Notes: a model not told the origin generated them from the sequence alone. A stretch of DNA of 64,000 nucleotides from Pseudomonas frederiksbergensis (GCF_900105495.1 NZ_FNTF01000002.1:2765501-2829500); one strand, 5' to 3'; counted from the stretch's first letter, positions 26,251 through 35,877 are shown. A program made the numbers and translations.

Positions 26251-28035
26251 ATGGCAGAAGCAGCCGCCGATAATGTTCCGGCCAAGGCCACTCCAATAGA
26301 CGGCAAGCCGCCGCTGTTCGGGTTGTCCTTCCTGGAAAACCTCTCCGAGATGACCATGTTGCGTCAGGTGGGCCTGTTGGTCGGCCTGGCTGCGAGCGTG
26401 GCGATTGGCTTTGCCGTGGTGTTGTGGTCCCAGCAGCCGGATTACCGGCCTCTGTACGGCAGCCTTGCCGGTATGGACGCCAAACAGGTCATGGATACCC
26501 TGGCCGCAGCCGACATTCCCTATACCGTTGAACCGAACTCCGGTGCCTTGCTGGTCAAGGCCGATGACCTGTCCCGTGCGCGAATCAAACTCGCGGGCGC
26601 TGGTGTCACTCCCAGCGATGGCAACATCGGTTTTGAAATCCTCGACAAGGACCAGGGCCTGGGCACCAGCCAGTTCATGGAAGCGACCCGTTATCGTCGC
26701 GGCCTCGAAGGCGAACTGGCTCGCACCATCTCCAGCCTGAACAACGTCAAGGGTGCCCGCGTGCACCTGGCGATTCCGAAAAGTTCGGTGTTCGTGCGTG
26801 ACGAGCGCAAGCCGAGCGCTTCGATTCTGGTGGAACTGTACTCCGGCCGCTCGCTGGAGCCTGGCCAGGTACTGGCGATCATCAACCTGGTAGCCACCAG
26901 CGTTCCCGAACTCAGCAAATCCCAGATCACGGTTGTCGACCAGAAAGGCAACCTGCTGTCGGATCAGGCGGAGAATTCCGAGCTGACCATGGCCGGCAAG
27001 CAATTCGATTACAGCCGTCGCATGGAAAGCATGCTGACTCAGCGCGTGCATAACATTCTGCAACCGGTGCTGGGCAACGATCGCTATAAAGCCGAAGTCT
27101 CGGCCGATGTGGATTTCAGCGCTGTCGAGTCGACCTCTGAGCAATTCAACCCGGATCAACCGGCGTTGCGCAGCGAGCAGTCGGTCAACGAACAACGTAC
27201 CGCCAGCAATGGCCCGCAAGGTGTGCCGGGTGCCCTGAGCAACCAGCCGCCCGCGCCGGCTTCCGCACCGCAAACCACCGGTGGCGCTACCGCGTCGGCC
27301 GGCATGGTGCAGCCAGGCCAGCCACTGCTGGATGCCAACGGTCAGCAAATCATGGACCCGGCCACCGGCCAGCCGATGCTGGCTCCGTACCCGGCGGACA
27401 AGCGCCAGCAGTCCACCAAGAACTTCGAGCTCGACCGTTCCATCAGCCATACCAAACAACAGCAGGGCCGTTTGAATCGCCTGTCGGTGTCGGTGGTGGT
27501 GGATGACCAGGTCAAGATCAACGCGGCCAACGGCGAAACCACCCGTGCGCCATGGACCGCCGATGAATTGGCGCGCTTCACGCGTTTGGTACAGGACGCC
27601 GTCGGCTTCGACGCCAGCCGTGGCGACAGCGTCAGCGTGATCAACATGCCGTTCTCCGCCGAGCGCGGTGAAGTGATTGCCGAAATTCCGTTCTACTCCC
27701 AGCCTTGGTTCTGGGACATCGTCAAGCAAGTGCTGGGAGTCTTGTTCATCCTGGTGCTGGTGTTCGGTGTGCTGCGTCCGGTGCTCAACAACATCACCGG
27801 CGGCGGCAAAGACAAACATCTGGGCATCGGCAGCGACGTCGAGTTGGGTGGCATGGGCGGCCTGGACGGCGAACTGGCCAACGACCGCGTCAGCCTCGGT
27901 GGCCCGACCAGCATTCTGCTGCCGAGCCCGAGCGAAGGCTATGACGCACAGTTGAACGCAATCAAGAGTCTGGTGGCAGAAGATCCGGGTCGCGTGGCCC
28001 AGGTCGTGAAAGAGTGGATTAACGCAGATGAGTGA
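26251..28035 (+). CDS. fliF: MS-ring protein FliF
   Basis: 594 residues. Two membrane segments (about 40-60, VGLLVGLAASVAIGFAVVLW; and about 490-510, VLGVLFILVLVFGVLRPVL) flank a large periplasmic part with the YscJ/FliF ring domain and a Pro/Gly/Gln-rich insert near 330-380. The cytoplasmic C-terminus (AEDPGRVAQVVKEWINADE) is the FliG-binding tail. It forms the ring that is the base for motor assembly and the export gate. Overlaps fliG by eight bases. Confidence 0.98.
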   Translation: MAEAAADNVPAKATPIDGKPPLFGLSFLENLSEMTMLRQVGLLVGLAASVAIGFAVVLWSQQPDYRPLYGSLAGMDAKQVMDTLAAADIPYTVEPNSGALLVKADDLSRARIKLAGAGVTPSDGNIGFEILDKDQGLGTSQFMEATRYRRGLEGELARTISSLNNVKGARVHLAIPKSSVFVRDERKPSASILVELYSGRSLEPGQVLAIINLVATSVPELSKSQITVVDQKGNLLSDQAENSELTMAGKQFDYSRRMESMLTQRVHNILQPVLGNDRYKAEVSADVDFSAVESTSEQFNPDQPALRSEQSVNEQRTASNGPQGVPGALSNQPPAPASAPQTTGGATASAGMVQPGQPLLDANGQQIMDPATGQPMLAPYPADKRQQSTKNFELDRSISHTKQQQGRLNRLSVSVVVDDQVKINAANGETTRAPWTADELARFTRLVQDAVGFDASRGDSVSVINMPFSAERGEVIAEIPFYSQPWFWDIVKQVLGVLFILVLVFGVLRPVLNNITGGGKDKHLGIGSDVELGGMGGLDGELANDRVSLGGPTSILLPSPSEGYDAQLNAIKSLVAEDPGRVAQVVKEWINADE

Positions 28036-29047
28036 TAACCGAGCCGTTGCCGCCAAACTGACCAAGGTCGACAAAGCCGCGATTCTGCTGCTGTCCCTGG
28101 GTTCCACCGATGCTGCCCAAGTGCTGCGCCACATGGGGCCCAAAGAGGTCCAGCGTGTGGGCGTGGCCATGGCCCAAATGGGTAACGTGCACCGCGAGCA
28201 GGTCGAGCAGGTGATGAGCGAGTTCGTCGACATCGTCGGCGACCAGACCAGCCTCGGCGTCGGCTCCGATGACTACGTGCGCAAAATGCTCACCCAGGCC
28301 CTGGGCGAAGACAAGGCCAACGGCCTGATCGACCGCATCCTGCTGGGCGGCAACACCAGTGGCCTCGACAGCCTGAAGTGGATGGAACCGCGCGCCGTCG
28401 CCGACGTGATCCGTTACGAGCACCCGCAGATCCAGGCGATCGTGGTGGCTTATCTCGATCCGGACCAGGCCGGTGAAGTGCTGGGCAACTTCGACCATAA
28501 GGTCCGGTTGGACATCATCCTGCGGGTGTCTTCCTTGAACACCGTGCAACCGGCAGCCCTGAAAGAACTCAACCAGATACTCGAGAAGCAGTTCTCCGGC
28601 AACTCGAATGCTTCGCGCACCACCCTGGGTGGCATCAAGCGTGCGGCGGATATCATGAACTTCCTCGACAGCTCGATCGAAGGTCAGTTGATGGACTCGA
28701 TCCGCGAAGTCGACGAAGACCTGTCCGGTCAGATCGAAGACCTCATGTTCGTGTTCAACAACCTGTCCGATGTAGACGATCGCGGTATCCAGGCGTTGCT
28801 GCGCGAAGTGTCTTCCGACGTGCTGGTGCTGGCCCTCAAGGGTTCGGACGAAGGCGTCAAAGAGAAGATCTTCAAGAACATGTCCAAGCGGGCGGCCGAA
28901 CTGTTGCGCGACGACCTCGAGGCCAAAGGCCCGGTGCGCGTCAGCGACGTGGAAACCGCGCAGAAAGAAATCCTCACCATTGCCCGCCGTATGGCCGAAG
29001 CCGGAGAAATCGTTCTCGGCGGGAAGGGCGGCGAAGAGATGATCTAA
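28028..29047 (+). CDS. fliG: Rotor switch protein FliG
   Basis: 339 residues, the usual length. The N-terminal domain starts KVDKAAILLLSLGSTDAAQVL, the middle domain includes the EHPQ motif (RYEHPQIQAIVVAYL), and the C-terminal torque domain has LMFVFNNLSDVDDRGIQALLREV with the charged residues that face the stator. It sits on the cytoplasmic face of the MS ring. Its ATG lies inside the end of fliF, so the two are translationally coupled. Confidence 0.98.
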   Translation: MSDNRAVAAKLTKVDKAAILLLSLGSTDAAQVLRHMGPKEVQRVGVAMAQMGNVHREQVEQVMSEFVDIVGDQTSLGVGSDDYVRKMLTQALGEDKANGLIDRILLGGNTSGLDSLKWMEPRAVADVIRYEHPQIQAIVVAYLDPDQAGEVLGNFDHKVRLDIILRVSSLNTVQPAALKELNQILEKQFSGNSNASRTTLGGIKRAADIMNFLDSSIEGQLMDSIREVDEDLSGQIEDLMFVFNNLSDVDDRGIQALLREVSSDVLVLALKGSDEGVKEKIFKNMSKRAAELLRDDLEAKGPVRVSDVETAQKEILTIARRMAEAGEIVLGGKGGEEMI

Positions 29048-29054
29048 GGTCACT

Positions 29055-29855
29055 ATGTCGTCCAAACATGATGAGTCCAACACCGACCTGATCCGCGGCA
29101 AGGACGTCGGTGGTTTCGACGTCTGGTCGCTGCCCAGCTTCGACCCGTTCGTGCCGGAACCCGAGCCGGAACCTGAGCCCGAACCGCCGGAAATGGAAGA
29201 AGTGCCGCTGGAGGAAGTCCAGCCACTGACCCTCGAAGAGCTCGAAAGCATTCGCCAGGAGGCCTACAACGAAGGCTTCGCCACGGGCGAAAAAGAAGGT
29301 TTTCACAGCACCACGCTCAAGGTCCGCCAGGAAGCCGAGGTGGCCCTGGCCGCCAAGATTGCCGCTCTGGAGCAACTGATGGGGCATTTGTTCGAGCCTA
29401 TCGCCGAGCAGGACACCCAGATCGAAAAGTCCCTGGTCGATCTGGTGCAGCACATCACCAAACAGGTGATTCAGCGTGAACTGGCCATCGACTCAACGCA
29501 GATCGAACACGTCATGCGCGAGGCCCTCAAGCTCTTGCCGCTGGGCGTGGGCAATGTGCGGCTGTACATCAATCCGCAAGATTTCGAACAGGTCAAAGCC
29601 CTGCGCGAACGCCATGAAGAAACCTGGCGCATCGTCGAGGACGAGGCATTGTTGCCCGGTGGTTGCCGGGTCGAGACTGAACACAGTCGCATCGATGCCA
29701 CGGTCGAAACCCGCGTTGCGCGGGTCATGGACAAGCTCTTCGATCAGTTGCACGAACAGGCCTTGCACCCGGCCGAGCCGGATCTGAGCCTGGAACTGCC
29801 GATCAGCGACAAGCCAGCGGTCGAACCTGAACCGGACGCTCCCGATGCGCCTTGA
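29055..29855 (+). CDS. fliH: Export ATPase regulator FliH
   Basis: 266 residues. A run of Glu-Pro repeats near residues 33-45 follows a polar N-terminus; this is longer than in enterobacterial FliH. Then come the family segments [18 protein letters not shown] (GxxxG-type repeats in a helix) and the C-terminal FliH domain with [16 protein letters not shown]. It binds and restrains the FliI ATPase and links it to FliN. Overlaps fliI by 11 bases. Confidence 0.95.
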   Translation: MSSKHDESNTDLIRGKDVGGFDVWSLPSFDPFVPEPEPEPEPEPPEMEEVPLEEVQPLTLEELESIRQEAYNEGFATGEKEGFHSTTLKVRQEAEVALAAKIAALEQLMGHLFEPIAEQDTQIEKSLVDLVQHITKQVIQRELAIDSTQIEHVMREALKLLPLGVGNVRLYINPQDFEQVKALRERHEETWRIVEDEALLPGGCRVETEHSRIDATVETRVARVMDKLFDQLHEQALHPAEPDLSLELPISDKPAVEPEPDAPDAP

Positions 29856-31203
29856 TCGCACCAGCTTCGCCAAGCGCCTCGGCAGCTACGCCGAGGCCAC
29901 GGAGCTTGCAGGCGCGCCGATCCTGGAAGGCCGCTTGCTGCGCATGGTCGGCCTGACCCTCGAAGCCGAGGGCTTGCGCGCCGCCATGGGCAGCCGCTGC
30001 ATGGTCATCAACGACGACAGTTATCACCCGGTGCAGGTCGAAGCCGAAGTCATGGGCTTTTCCGGCAGCAAGGTGTTTTTGATGCCGGTCGGCAGCGTTG
30101 CCGGCATCGCTCCCGGTGCCCGTGTGGTTCCTCTGGCCGATACCGGCCGTCTGCCAATGGGCATGAGCATGCTCGGGCGGGTGCTCGATGGCGCCGGTCG
30201 CGCGCTGGACGGCAAGGGCGGGATGAAGGCCGAAGACTGGGTGCCGATGGACGGCCCGACCATCAACCCGCTCAAGCGCGAACCGATCAGCGAGCCGCTG
30301 GACGTGGGCATTCGCAGCATCAACGGTTTGTTGACGGTCGGTCGCGGTCAGCGTCTTGGCCTGTTTGCCGGTACTGGCGTGGGCAAGAGTGTCCTGCTGG
30401 GGATGATGACCCGTTTCACCGAGGCCGACATCATCGTCGTCGGGCTGATTGGTGAGCGGGGTCGTGAAGTCAAGGAATTCATCGAGCACATCCTCGGTGA
30501 AGAAGGCCTCAAGCGTTCGGTCGTGGTGGCCTCCCCGGCGGACGATGCGCCGCTGATGCGCCTGCGCGCTGCGATGTACTGCACGCGAATCGCCGAGTAT
30601 TTCCGTGACAAGGGCAAGAACGTCCTGTTGCTGATGGACTCGCTGACCCGTTTCGCCCAGGCCCAGCGAGAAATCGCCCTGGCCATTGGCGAGCCGCCAG
30701 CGACCAAGGGCTATCCGCCATCGGTGTTCGCCAAACTGCCGAAACTGGTGGAGCGGGCCGGTAACGCGGAGAAGGGCGGCGGTTCAATCACCGCGTTCTA
30801 CACCGTACTGTCCGAAGGCGATGACCAGCAGGACCCGATTGCCGATGCCGCACGAGGCGTGCTCGACGGGCACATCGTGCTGTCCCGGCGCCTGGCCGAG
30901 GAAGGCCATTACCCGGCCATCGATATCGAAGCGTCGATCAGCCGGGTCATGCCGTCTGTGGTTACGCCCGAACACATGATGCGCGCCCAGTATTTCAAGC
31001 AGCTGTGGTCGCGTTATCAGCAGAGTCGAGACCTGATCAGCGTCGGCGCCTACGTCGCGGGTGGCGATCGGGAAACCGACCTGGCGATCTCGCTGCAACC
31101 GCAGTTGGTGAAATACCTGCGCCAGGGCCTGAACGACAGCATCAGCCTGGGCGAAAGCGAAGCCTATCTGGGCACGATTTTCGCTCCCGCGGCCGGCGGC
31201 TAA
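29845..31203 (+). CDS. fliI: Flagellar export ATPase FliI
   Basis: 452 residues, F1-ATPase beta-like. Walker [16 protein letters not shown] (about residues 172-186), Walker [21 protein letters not shown], and [18 protein letters not shown], the T3SS ATPase signature. It forms a hexamer at the export gate that unloads chaperones and substrates. Six bases separate it from fliJ. Confidence 0.98.
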   Translation: MRLDRTSFAKRLGSYAEATELAGAPILEGRLLRMVGLTLEAEGLRAAMGSRCMVINDDSYHPVQVEAEVMGFSGSKVFLMPVGSVAGIAPGARVVPLADTGRLPMGMSMLGRVLDGAGRALDGKGGMKAEDWVPMDGPTINPLKREPISEPLDVGIRSINGLLTVGRGQRLGLFAGTGVGKSVLLGMMTRFTEADIIVVGLIGERGREVKEFIEHILGEEGLKRSVVVASPADDAPLMRLRAAMYCTRIAEYFRDKGKNVLLLMDSLTRFAQAQREIALAIGEPPATKGYPPSVFAKLPKLVERAGNAEKGGGSITAFYTVLSEGDDQQDPIADAARGVLDGHIVLSRRLAEEGHYPAIDIEASISRVMPSVVTPEHMMRAQYFKQLWSRYQQSRDLISVGAYVAGGDRETDLAISLQPQLVKYLRQGLNDSISLGESEAYLGTIFAPAAGG

Positions 31204-31209
31204 CCGGTC

Positions 31210-31659
31210 ATGGCCCAGAGCCGAGCCTCGCGCCTGGCCCCCGTGGTCGAAATGGCCGAAAAGGCCGAGAAAACCGCGGTCCTGCGTCTGGGGCACTTTC
31301 AGGGGCAGGTCCGTCTGGCCGAAAGCAAGCTCGCCGACCTCGAAGCCTTTCGTCTCGATTACCAGGAGCAGTGGATCGTGCGCGGCAGCAGTGGCGTGTC
31401 GGGCCAATGGTTGCTGGGTTATCAAGGCTTCCTGGCGCAACTGGGGACCGCCATCGACCAGCAGCGGCAAAGCCTGGTATGGCATCAAAACAACCTGAAC
31501 AAGGCACGGGAATCCTGGCAGCAGGCGTTTGCCCGGGTCGAAGGCTTGCGCAAACTGGTGTTGCGCTACCTGGATGAGGCACGGCGGCTGGAAGACCGGC
31601 GTGAGCAAAAGCTGCTGGATGAGCTGTCCCAGCGGTTGCCGCGTCAGGATCCGTATTGA
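31210..31659 (+). CDS. fliJ: Flagellar export protein FliJ
   Basis: 149 residues, almost entirely helical and charged, with a coiled-coil pattern (VVEMAEKAEKTAVLRLGHFQ; VLRYLDEARRLEDRREQK). FliJ is the stalk of the FliI ring, similar to the gamma subunit of F1-ATPase, and also escorts chaperones. Last gene of the fliEFGHIJ block: a degenerate REP-like inverted repeat and a gap of about 190 bases follow. Confidence 0.95.
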   Translation: MAQSRASRLAPVVEMAEKAEKTAVLRLGHFQGQVRLAESKLADLEAFRLDYQEQWIVRGSSGVSGQWLLGYQGFLAQLGTAIDQQRQSLVWHQNNLNKARESWQQAFARVEGLRKLVLRYLDEARRLEDRREQKLLDELSQRLPRQDPY

Positions 31660-31681
31660 ATCAGCTGGACCGCGTCATCGT

Positions 31682-31754
31682 TCTTCGCGGGCAAACCTCG
31701 CTCCTGCGGGTTTTGCAGCGTGAACAACACCGATCCTGCGCTCGCCCGCGAAGA
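31682..31754. repeat. Degenerate REP-like inverted repeat
   Basis: TCTTCGCGGGC (31682-31692) and GCCCGCGAAGA (31744-31754) are exact reverse complements, and the neighbouring CTCGCTCCTGCG / ATCCTGCGCTCG show a decayed match. It resembles an old REP doublet. No ORF with a ribosome site is seen in the surrounding gap to 31852. Confidence 0.5.
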
Positions 31755-31852
31755 CGTCCTCCAGGATTGCGCCACTTACCAGCCTTGCCCCCATCCCTGC
31801 CAAGTGCTAAACCTTGTACACGTACGTTCACCAATGACAAGGAAGCCGTTAA

Positions 31853-32152
31853 ATGTCAGTCGTTACAGAAGTCTCAAAAGATGGGCAAAAGCTGACGATA
31901 TCGGTCAAGGGACGATTCGATTTCGCCAAGCATCAGGAATTTCGTGAGTCCTATGAGGACAAGAAACTCTCCGCAGTTGTCGTCGACTTGAAAGAAGCGA
32001 CCTACCTCGACAGTTCGGCGCTGGGCATGTTGCTCTTGCTGCGTGATCACGCTGGTGGCGACAATTCCGATATTCGCGTCGTTAACAGTAGTACCGATGT
32101 GAAGAAGATCCTCGCCATCTCCAACTTCGACAAACTGTTCGACATCAGTTGA
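31853..32152 (+). CDS. hsbA: STAS-domain anti-sigma factor antagonist HsbA
   Basis: 99 residues, a single STAS domain. The phosphorylatable serine lies in ATYLDSSALGMLLLLRDHA, the standard motif of SpoIIAA/RsbV-like antagonists. In P. aeruginosa HsbA (PA3347) is controlled by the HsbR phosphatase/kinase and the HptB phosphorelay, binds FlgM or a diguanylate cyclase and so tips motility against biofilm growth. Here the three genes lie together inside the flagellar cluster, which supports that role. AAGGA precedes the ATG by nine bases. Confidence 0.9.
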   Translation: MSVVTEVSKDGQKLTISVKGRFDFAKHQEFRESYEDKKLSAVVVDLKEATYLDSSALGMLLLLRDHAGGDNSDIRVVNSSTDVKKILAISNFDKLFDIS

Positions 32153-32157
32153 ACGGC

Positions 32158-33864
32158 ATGCAGTCGCCGTTCGAACCGCTGACGATCCTGATCGCCGAAG
32201 ACAGCGCGGCCGATCGCATGCTGCTGTCGACCATCGTTCGTCGCCAGGGGCATGAGGTGCTGACGGCCGCCAACGGTGCCGAAGCCGTTGAAGCGTTTCG
32301 CCAGCAACGACCGCAACTGGTGCTCATGGACGCGATGATGCCGGTGATGGACGGTTTTGAGGCGGCCCGGCAGATCAAGGAGTTGGCCGGGGAAACCCTG
32401 GTGCCAATCATCTTCCTCACCTCGCTGACCGAAAGCGAAGCGCTGGCCCGCTGTCTGGAGGCCGGGGGTGACGACTTTCTGGCAAAGCCCTACAACCAGG
32501 TGATCCTCGGCGCCAAGATCAAGGCGATGGACCGCTTGCGACGATTGCAGGCCACGGTGTTGCAACAGCGTGACCAGATCGCCAGGCACCACGAGTACCT
32601 GCTCAACGAACAGCGCGTGGCCAAGGCCGTGTTCGACAAGGTGGCTCACTCCGGCTGCTTGAGTGCGCCGAATATTCGCTACCTGCAATCGCCTTATGCG
32701 TTGTTCAACGGCGATCTGCTGCTGGCCGCGTTCACCCCGGCCGGCGACATGCACGTGCTGCTCGGCGATTTTACCGGTCACGGTTTGCCGGCCGCAGTCG
32801 GTGCCATGCCCTTGGCTGAAGTTTTCTATGGCATGACCGCCAAGGGTTACGGCCTGTCCGAAACCCTGCGCGAGATGAATGCCAAGCTCAAGCGCATCCT
32901 GCCGGTGGACATGTTCTGTTGTGCAACGATGCTGTGCCTGAGTTTTCAGCGCCGCTCGGTGGAGGTCTGGAACGGCGGAATGCCGGACGGTTACCTGCAC
33001 AGCATCGCCAGCGGCGAGCGAACGCCGCTGGCGGCTCGGCATTTGCCGCTCGGCGTGTTGAGCCCGCATTCCTTCGATGACCGCACCGAGGTGTTTCCGA
33101 TGGCGGTCGGGGATCGGGTCTTCCTGTTGTCCGACGGAGTGATCGATACCTGCGATGCCAACGAACAGCTGTTTGGAGTGGAGCGGTTGCAGCAGGTGTT
33201 TGCGGCCAATCGTCAGCCTGATGAACTGTTCGAAGAGATCGAGCAGGCGTTGCGGGACTTTCGCGGCGAGGCCCGTGATGACGTGAGCATGGTCGAGGTC
33301 AGTCTGCTGGAGGCGGCACAACTGAGCCCGCCGGCGCTGGTGTATTCCGACAGTGGTCAGTCCTGCCCGCTGGACTGGTCAGTGAGTTTCGAATTTCGCG
33401 CCGCCACGCTCAAACGCTTCAATCCGCTGCCGTTTCTTCTGCAATTGCTGCTCGAGGTCCACGGTCTGCGGGCTCAGAGCGGGGCGCTCTACAGTGTTTT
33501 GGCCGAACTGTATTCCAATGCCCTGGAGCATGGGGTGCTGGGGCTGGATTCAAGTCTCAAGCGCGATGCCTCGGGTTTCACCCGCTATTATCAACAACGC
33601 AATACACGCCTGGACGCGTTGCAGGACGGCTATGTGCGGGTGCATTTGCAGGTAACACCCAAGGGCGAGGGCGGGTGTCTGATTGTTCGGATTGAAGACA
33701 GTGGCAAGGGTTTCGATGTCGCACGAGTAATGGAACGCCCCGTCGACGGTGTCCGTCTGTCGGGACGTGGCGTCAGTCTTATCCGTCAACTGGGCCACAA
33801 CGCGAGTTGGTCCGATGATGGCCGAAGTGCCCGCGTGGAGTTTTTCTGGGAGGCTCTGGCATAA
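32158..33864 (+). CDS. hsbR: Response regulator with PP2C phosphatase and kinase domains, HsbR
   Basis: About 568 residues in three parts. Receiver (LIAEDSAADRMLLSTI, phosphate-accepting Asp in LMDAMMPVMDGF, Lys in FLAKPY), then a SpoIIE-type PP2C phosphatase (LLGDFTGHGLPAAVGAMPLA, RDDVSMVEV), then an RsbW-like ATPase domain (AELYSNALEHG, EDSGKGFD, SGRGVSLIRQLG). In P. aeruginosa PA3346 it both phosphorylates and dephosphorylates HsbA. A TTG at 32149 overlapping the hsbA stop is an alternative start. Confidence 0.92.
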   Translation: MQSPFEPLTILIAEDSAADRMLLSTIVRRQGHEVLTAANGAEAVEAFRQQRPQLVLMDAMMPVMDGFEAARQIKELAGETLVPIIFLTSLTESEALARCLEAGGDDFLAKPYNQVILGAKIKAMDRLRRLQATVLQQRDQIARHHEYLLNEQRVAKAVFDKVAHSGCLSAPNIRYLQSPYALFNGDLLLAAFTPAGDMHVLLGDFTGHGLPAAVGAMPLAEVFYGMTAKGYGLSETLREMNAKLKRILPVDMFCCATMLCLSFQRRSVEVWNGGMPDGYLHSIASGERTPLAARHLPLGVLSPHSFDDRTEVFPMAVGDRVFLLSDGVIDTCDANEQLFGVERLQQVFAANRQPDELFEEIEQALRDFRGEARDDVSMVEVSLLEAAQLSPPALVYSDSGQSCPLDWSVSFEFRAATLKRFNPLPFLLQLLLEVHGLRAQSGALYSVLAELYSNALEHGVLGLDSSLKRDASGFTRYYQQRNTRLDALQDGYVRVHLQVTPKGEGGCLIVRIEDSGKGFDVARVMERPVDGVRLSGRGVSLIRQLGHNASWSDDGRSARVEFFWEALA

Positions 33865-33894
33865 TCCACGCATTCTTGATCAAGGAGTGAGCAA

Positions 33895-34263
33895 GTGGCT
33901 GACACACATCTGGACCGCGACATACTGAACGCGCTGCAAGAGGTGATGGAGGATGAGTATCCGATGTTGCTGGATACCTTTCTCGCCGACTCCGAAGAGC
34001 GTTTACGCATCTTGCGCAAGGCTGAAGATGCCGCGCAACTCATGAATGCCGCCCACAGCTTCAAGGGCAGCAGCAGCAACATGGGCGCCATTCACCTGGC
34101 TGAGTTGTGCCATGAGCTGGAGCAGCGCGCCAAGCAAAAAAGCCTCGCCGGCATTGAAAAGCTGGTAGACGAAATTGATGACGAATTTGCGTTTGTCCGG
34201 CCGCTCTATGAAGCAGAGCGTCAGCGCTCGATCTCTGGCAATGAGACCGTTCGGCGCTTTTAG
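33895..34263 (+). CDS. hptB: Histidine phosphotransfer protein HptB
   Basis: 122 residues, single HPt domain, with the phosphorylated His in NAAHSFKGSSSNMGA and the following helix LAELCHELEQRAKQ. In P. aeruginosa HptB takes phosphate from hybrid sensors (such as PA1611, RetS, SagS) and passes it to HsbR. GTG start at 33895, supported by AAGGAG eight bases upstream. It closes the hsbA-hsbR-hptB unit; fliK follows behind its own sigma-54 promoter. Confidence 0.92.
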   Translation: MADTHLDRDILNALQEVMEDEYPMLLDTFLADSEERLRILRKAEDAAQLMNAAHSFKGSSSNMGAIHLAELCHELEQRAKQKSLAGIEKLVDEIDDEFAFVRPLYEAERQRSISGNETVRRF

Positions 34264-34286
34264 CGCCAGTCACTCAAACCTGGCGC
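34263..34286. repeat. Inverted repeat overlapping the fliK promoter
   Basis: GCGCCAG (34263-34269) and CTGGCGC (34280-34286) are exact reverse complements 10 bases apart. The right arm overlaps the -24 element of the fliK sigma-54 promoter. No T-run follows, so it is not a normal terminator; it could be a protein site or chance. Confidence 0.4.
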
Positions 34287-34296
34287 GACCTTTGCA
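34281..34296 (+). promoter_or_regulatory. Sigma-54 promoter of fliK
   Basis: TGGCGCG-ACCT-TTGCA: both dinucleotides of the -24/-12 box are intact and correctly spaced. It lies 50 bases before fliK. Confidence 0.75.
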
Positions 34297-34346
34297 ATAA
34301 TCTCCGTCAACTGTACCTACGATCCCAGTGCAGCGGAGACCGTTCC

Positions 34347-35699
34347 ATGCCCGTTACCCCCAATATGCTCCTTCAGGCCGCCGCGCAGGCCAAGACTCAA
34401 GCCGCCTCCGCCAAAACACCGGCGCTGGCCGCTGAGCCTGGGGACAAGGCATCCAGCTTCGCTCAGGTCTACGCCAATCAAGCCCGGAACAAACCCTCTG
34501 CGGTGGGTGATGGATCGGCCAGGCCGATACACGATAAAGCGCCGGACAGCCCCGATAAAAAAGACGTCAGCAACGACAAGTCTGCCGCTCCGGAACCGGC
34601 GGTTGCCGATAGCGGCAAATCCTTGCCCGCCGATAAACCGGCGCAGGCTGACGACGAGGCCGCCAGCGATGAAGGAGCGGAGGCTGTGCAAACGCCGGTC
34701 GCTGATGCCGCGCCTGTTGACCCGACGCTGGATCCTGCGTTAATGCAGGCAGTACAGCCCGCGGCGCCAATGCCGCTACCGGCCGCTCCGCCCGTTGTGG
34801 TCACCCCACCACCGCAGGTCGAGGTGGCTGTGACGGCGGCAACGACTCCGGTCGTTGCAAGCACTGACACCGATTTCGATCCCGAAGCCGATCCCCTTGA
34901 CGCACTGCCCGCCGTGCGCATGGCCATGGAGCAGGGCGGCCATATTTCGGCGGCGAGTCAGGCCCAGCCAACAGCGGCACCGACCTCGGCCCAGGCTCAG
35001 GCCGACGGCGAGTCGACCTCGGCGCAGAACTTCGCCGCCGGCATGGCGAGCATGCTCGATGTGCAAGCCGACAAGGACAGCACCGGCCAGGACGGCGACA
35101 AGGCCTTCAGTGGTCTTATCGATGACGGTCTCAAGGATCTGAAATCCGCCAGTAGCGATACCCGGGTCGACGATTTCGCCAACCGTCTGGCGGCACTGAC
35201 CCAGGCGGCCACGCCGAAAACCGCCAACGCATTGCCGGTGAACCAGCCGATCGCCATGCATCAGAGCGGCTGGACCGAAGAAGTCGTGAACCGGGTCATG
35301 TACCTGTCCAGTGCCAATCTCAAGGCCGCCGACATTCAGTTGCAACCGGCGGAGCTGGGGCGGCTGGACATTCGGGTGAACATGGTTCCGGATCAGCAGA
35401 CTCAAGTGACATTCATGAGTGCCCATCCAAGCGTCCGTGAAGCGCTGGACGGGCAGATGCATCGCTTGCGTGACATGTTTGCGCAACAGGGCATGGGCCA
35501 GGTCGACGTCAATGTGTCCGACCAGTCCCGCGGGTCGCAGCAAGGCCAGGATCAGGCTCAACAGAGTCAGGGTGGGCGCACCAGTGCCAGTGGCGGTCGC
35601 CTTGATTCGATGGATGGCGAGCTCACCCCAACCATTGCCGAAGTGGCGCCTGCGGCTACCAGCGTCATCGGCTCTAGCGCCGTCGACTACTACGCCTGA
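34347..35699 (+). CDS. fliK: Flagellar hook-length control protein FliK
   Basis: 450 residues. The first 300 are Ala/Pro/Asp-rich and disordered-looking, as normal for the ruler part. The hook-length C-terminal domain (about 310-395) has VMYLSSANLKAADIQLQPAE, LGRLDIRV, and HPSVREALDGQMHRLRDMF. A Gln/Ser-rich tail ends it. FliK is exported while the hook grows and then switches FlhB to filament substrates. A second FliK-like gene lies at 60796-62370 in this window. Confidence 0.93.
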   Translation: MPVTPNMLLQAAAQAKTQAASAKTPALAAEPGDKASSFAQVYANQARNKPSAVGDGSARPIHDKAPDSPDKKDVSNDKSAAPEPAVADSGKSLPADKPAQADDEAASDEGAEAVQTPVADAAPVDPTLDPALMQAVQPAAPMPLPAAPPVVVTPPPQVEVAVTAATTPVVASTDTDFDPEADPLDALPAVRMAMEQGGHISAASQAQPTAAPTSAQAQADGESTSAQNFAAGMASMLDVQADKDSTGQDGDKAFSGLIDDGLKDLKSASSDTRVDDFANRLAALTQAATPKTANALPVNQPIAMHQSGWTEEVVNRVMYLSSANLKAADIQLQPAELGRLDIRVNMVPDQQTQVTFMSAHPSVREALDGQMHRLRDMFAQQGMGQVDVNVSDQSRGSQQGQDQAQQSQGGRTSASGGRLDSMDGELTPTIAEVAPAATSVIGSSAVDYYA

Positions 35700-35718
35700 T
35701 CAAATCAGGCATCAAACC

Positions 35719-35809
35719 CTGTGGGAGCGAGCCTGCTCGCGATGAGGCGATAACATTCAACATCTCGTTGACTGTTACATCGCCATCGCGAGCAGGCTCG
35801 CTCCCACAG
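35719..35809. repeat. REP doublet (REPIN-like) between fliK and fliL
   Basis: A 26-base arm at 35719-35744 is the exact reverse complement of 35784-35809; pairing continues inward with one bulge (GGCGAT/ATCGCC). The arm contains GTGGGAGCGAGCCTGCTCGC, a very common extragenic repeat class in fluorescent pseudomonads. Sits just before the fliL promoter and probably separates the operons. Confidence 0.92.
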
Positions 35810-35861
35810 TGGTTTGTGGTGTGCTTCAGATTGCCGTCACCCATCTCCCTACAGACGCTTC

Positions 35862-35877
35862 TGGCATAACACTTGCT
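35862..35877 (+). promoter_or_regulatory. Sigma-54 promoter of the fliL operon
   Basis: TGGCATA-ACAC-TTGCT, correct GG/GC spacing, 50 bases before fliL. Likely drives fliLMNOPQR-flhB. Confidence 0.88.

Noticed and set aside
26233-28233. Open frame of 666 codons on the - strand opposite fliF and fliG
   Set aside because: Same type of antisense shadow; the + strand genes are certain and cover it fully.
29154-29200. Glu-Pro coding repeat in fliH as a functional DNA repeat
   Set aside because: It is a short in-frame low-complexity run common in FliH N-termini and has no further structure.
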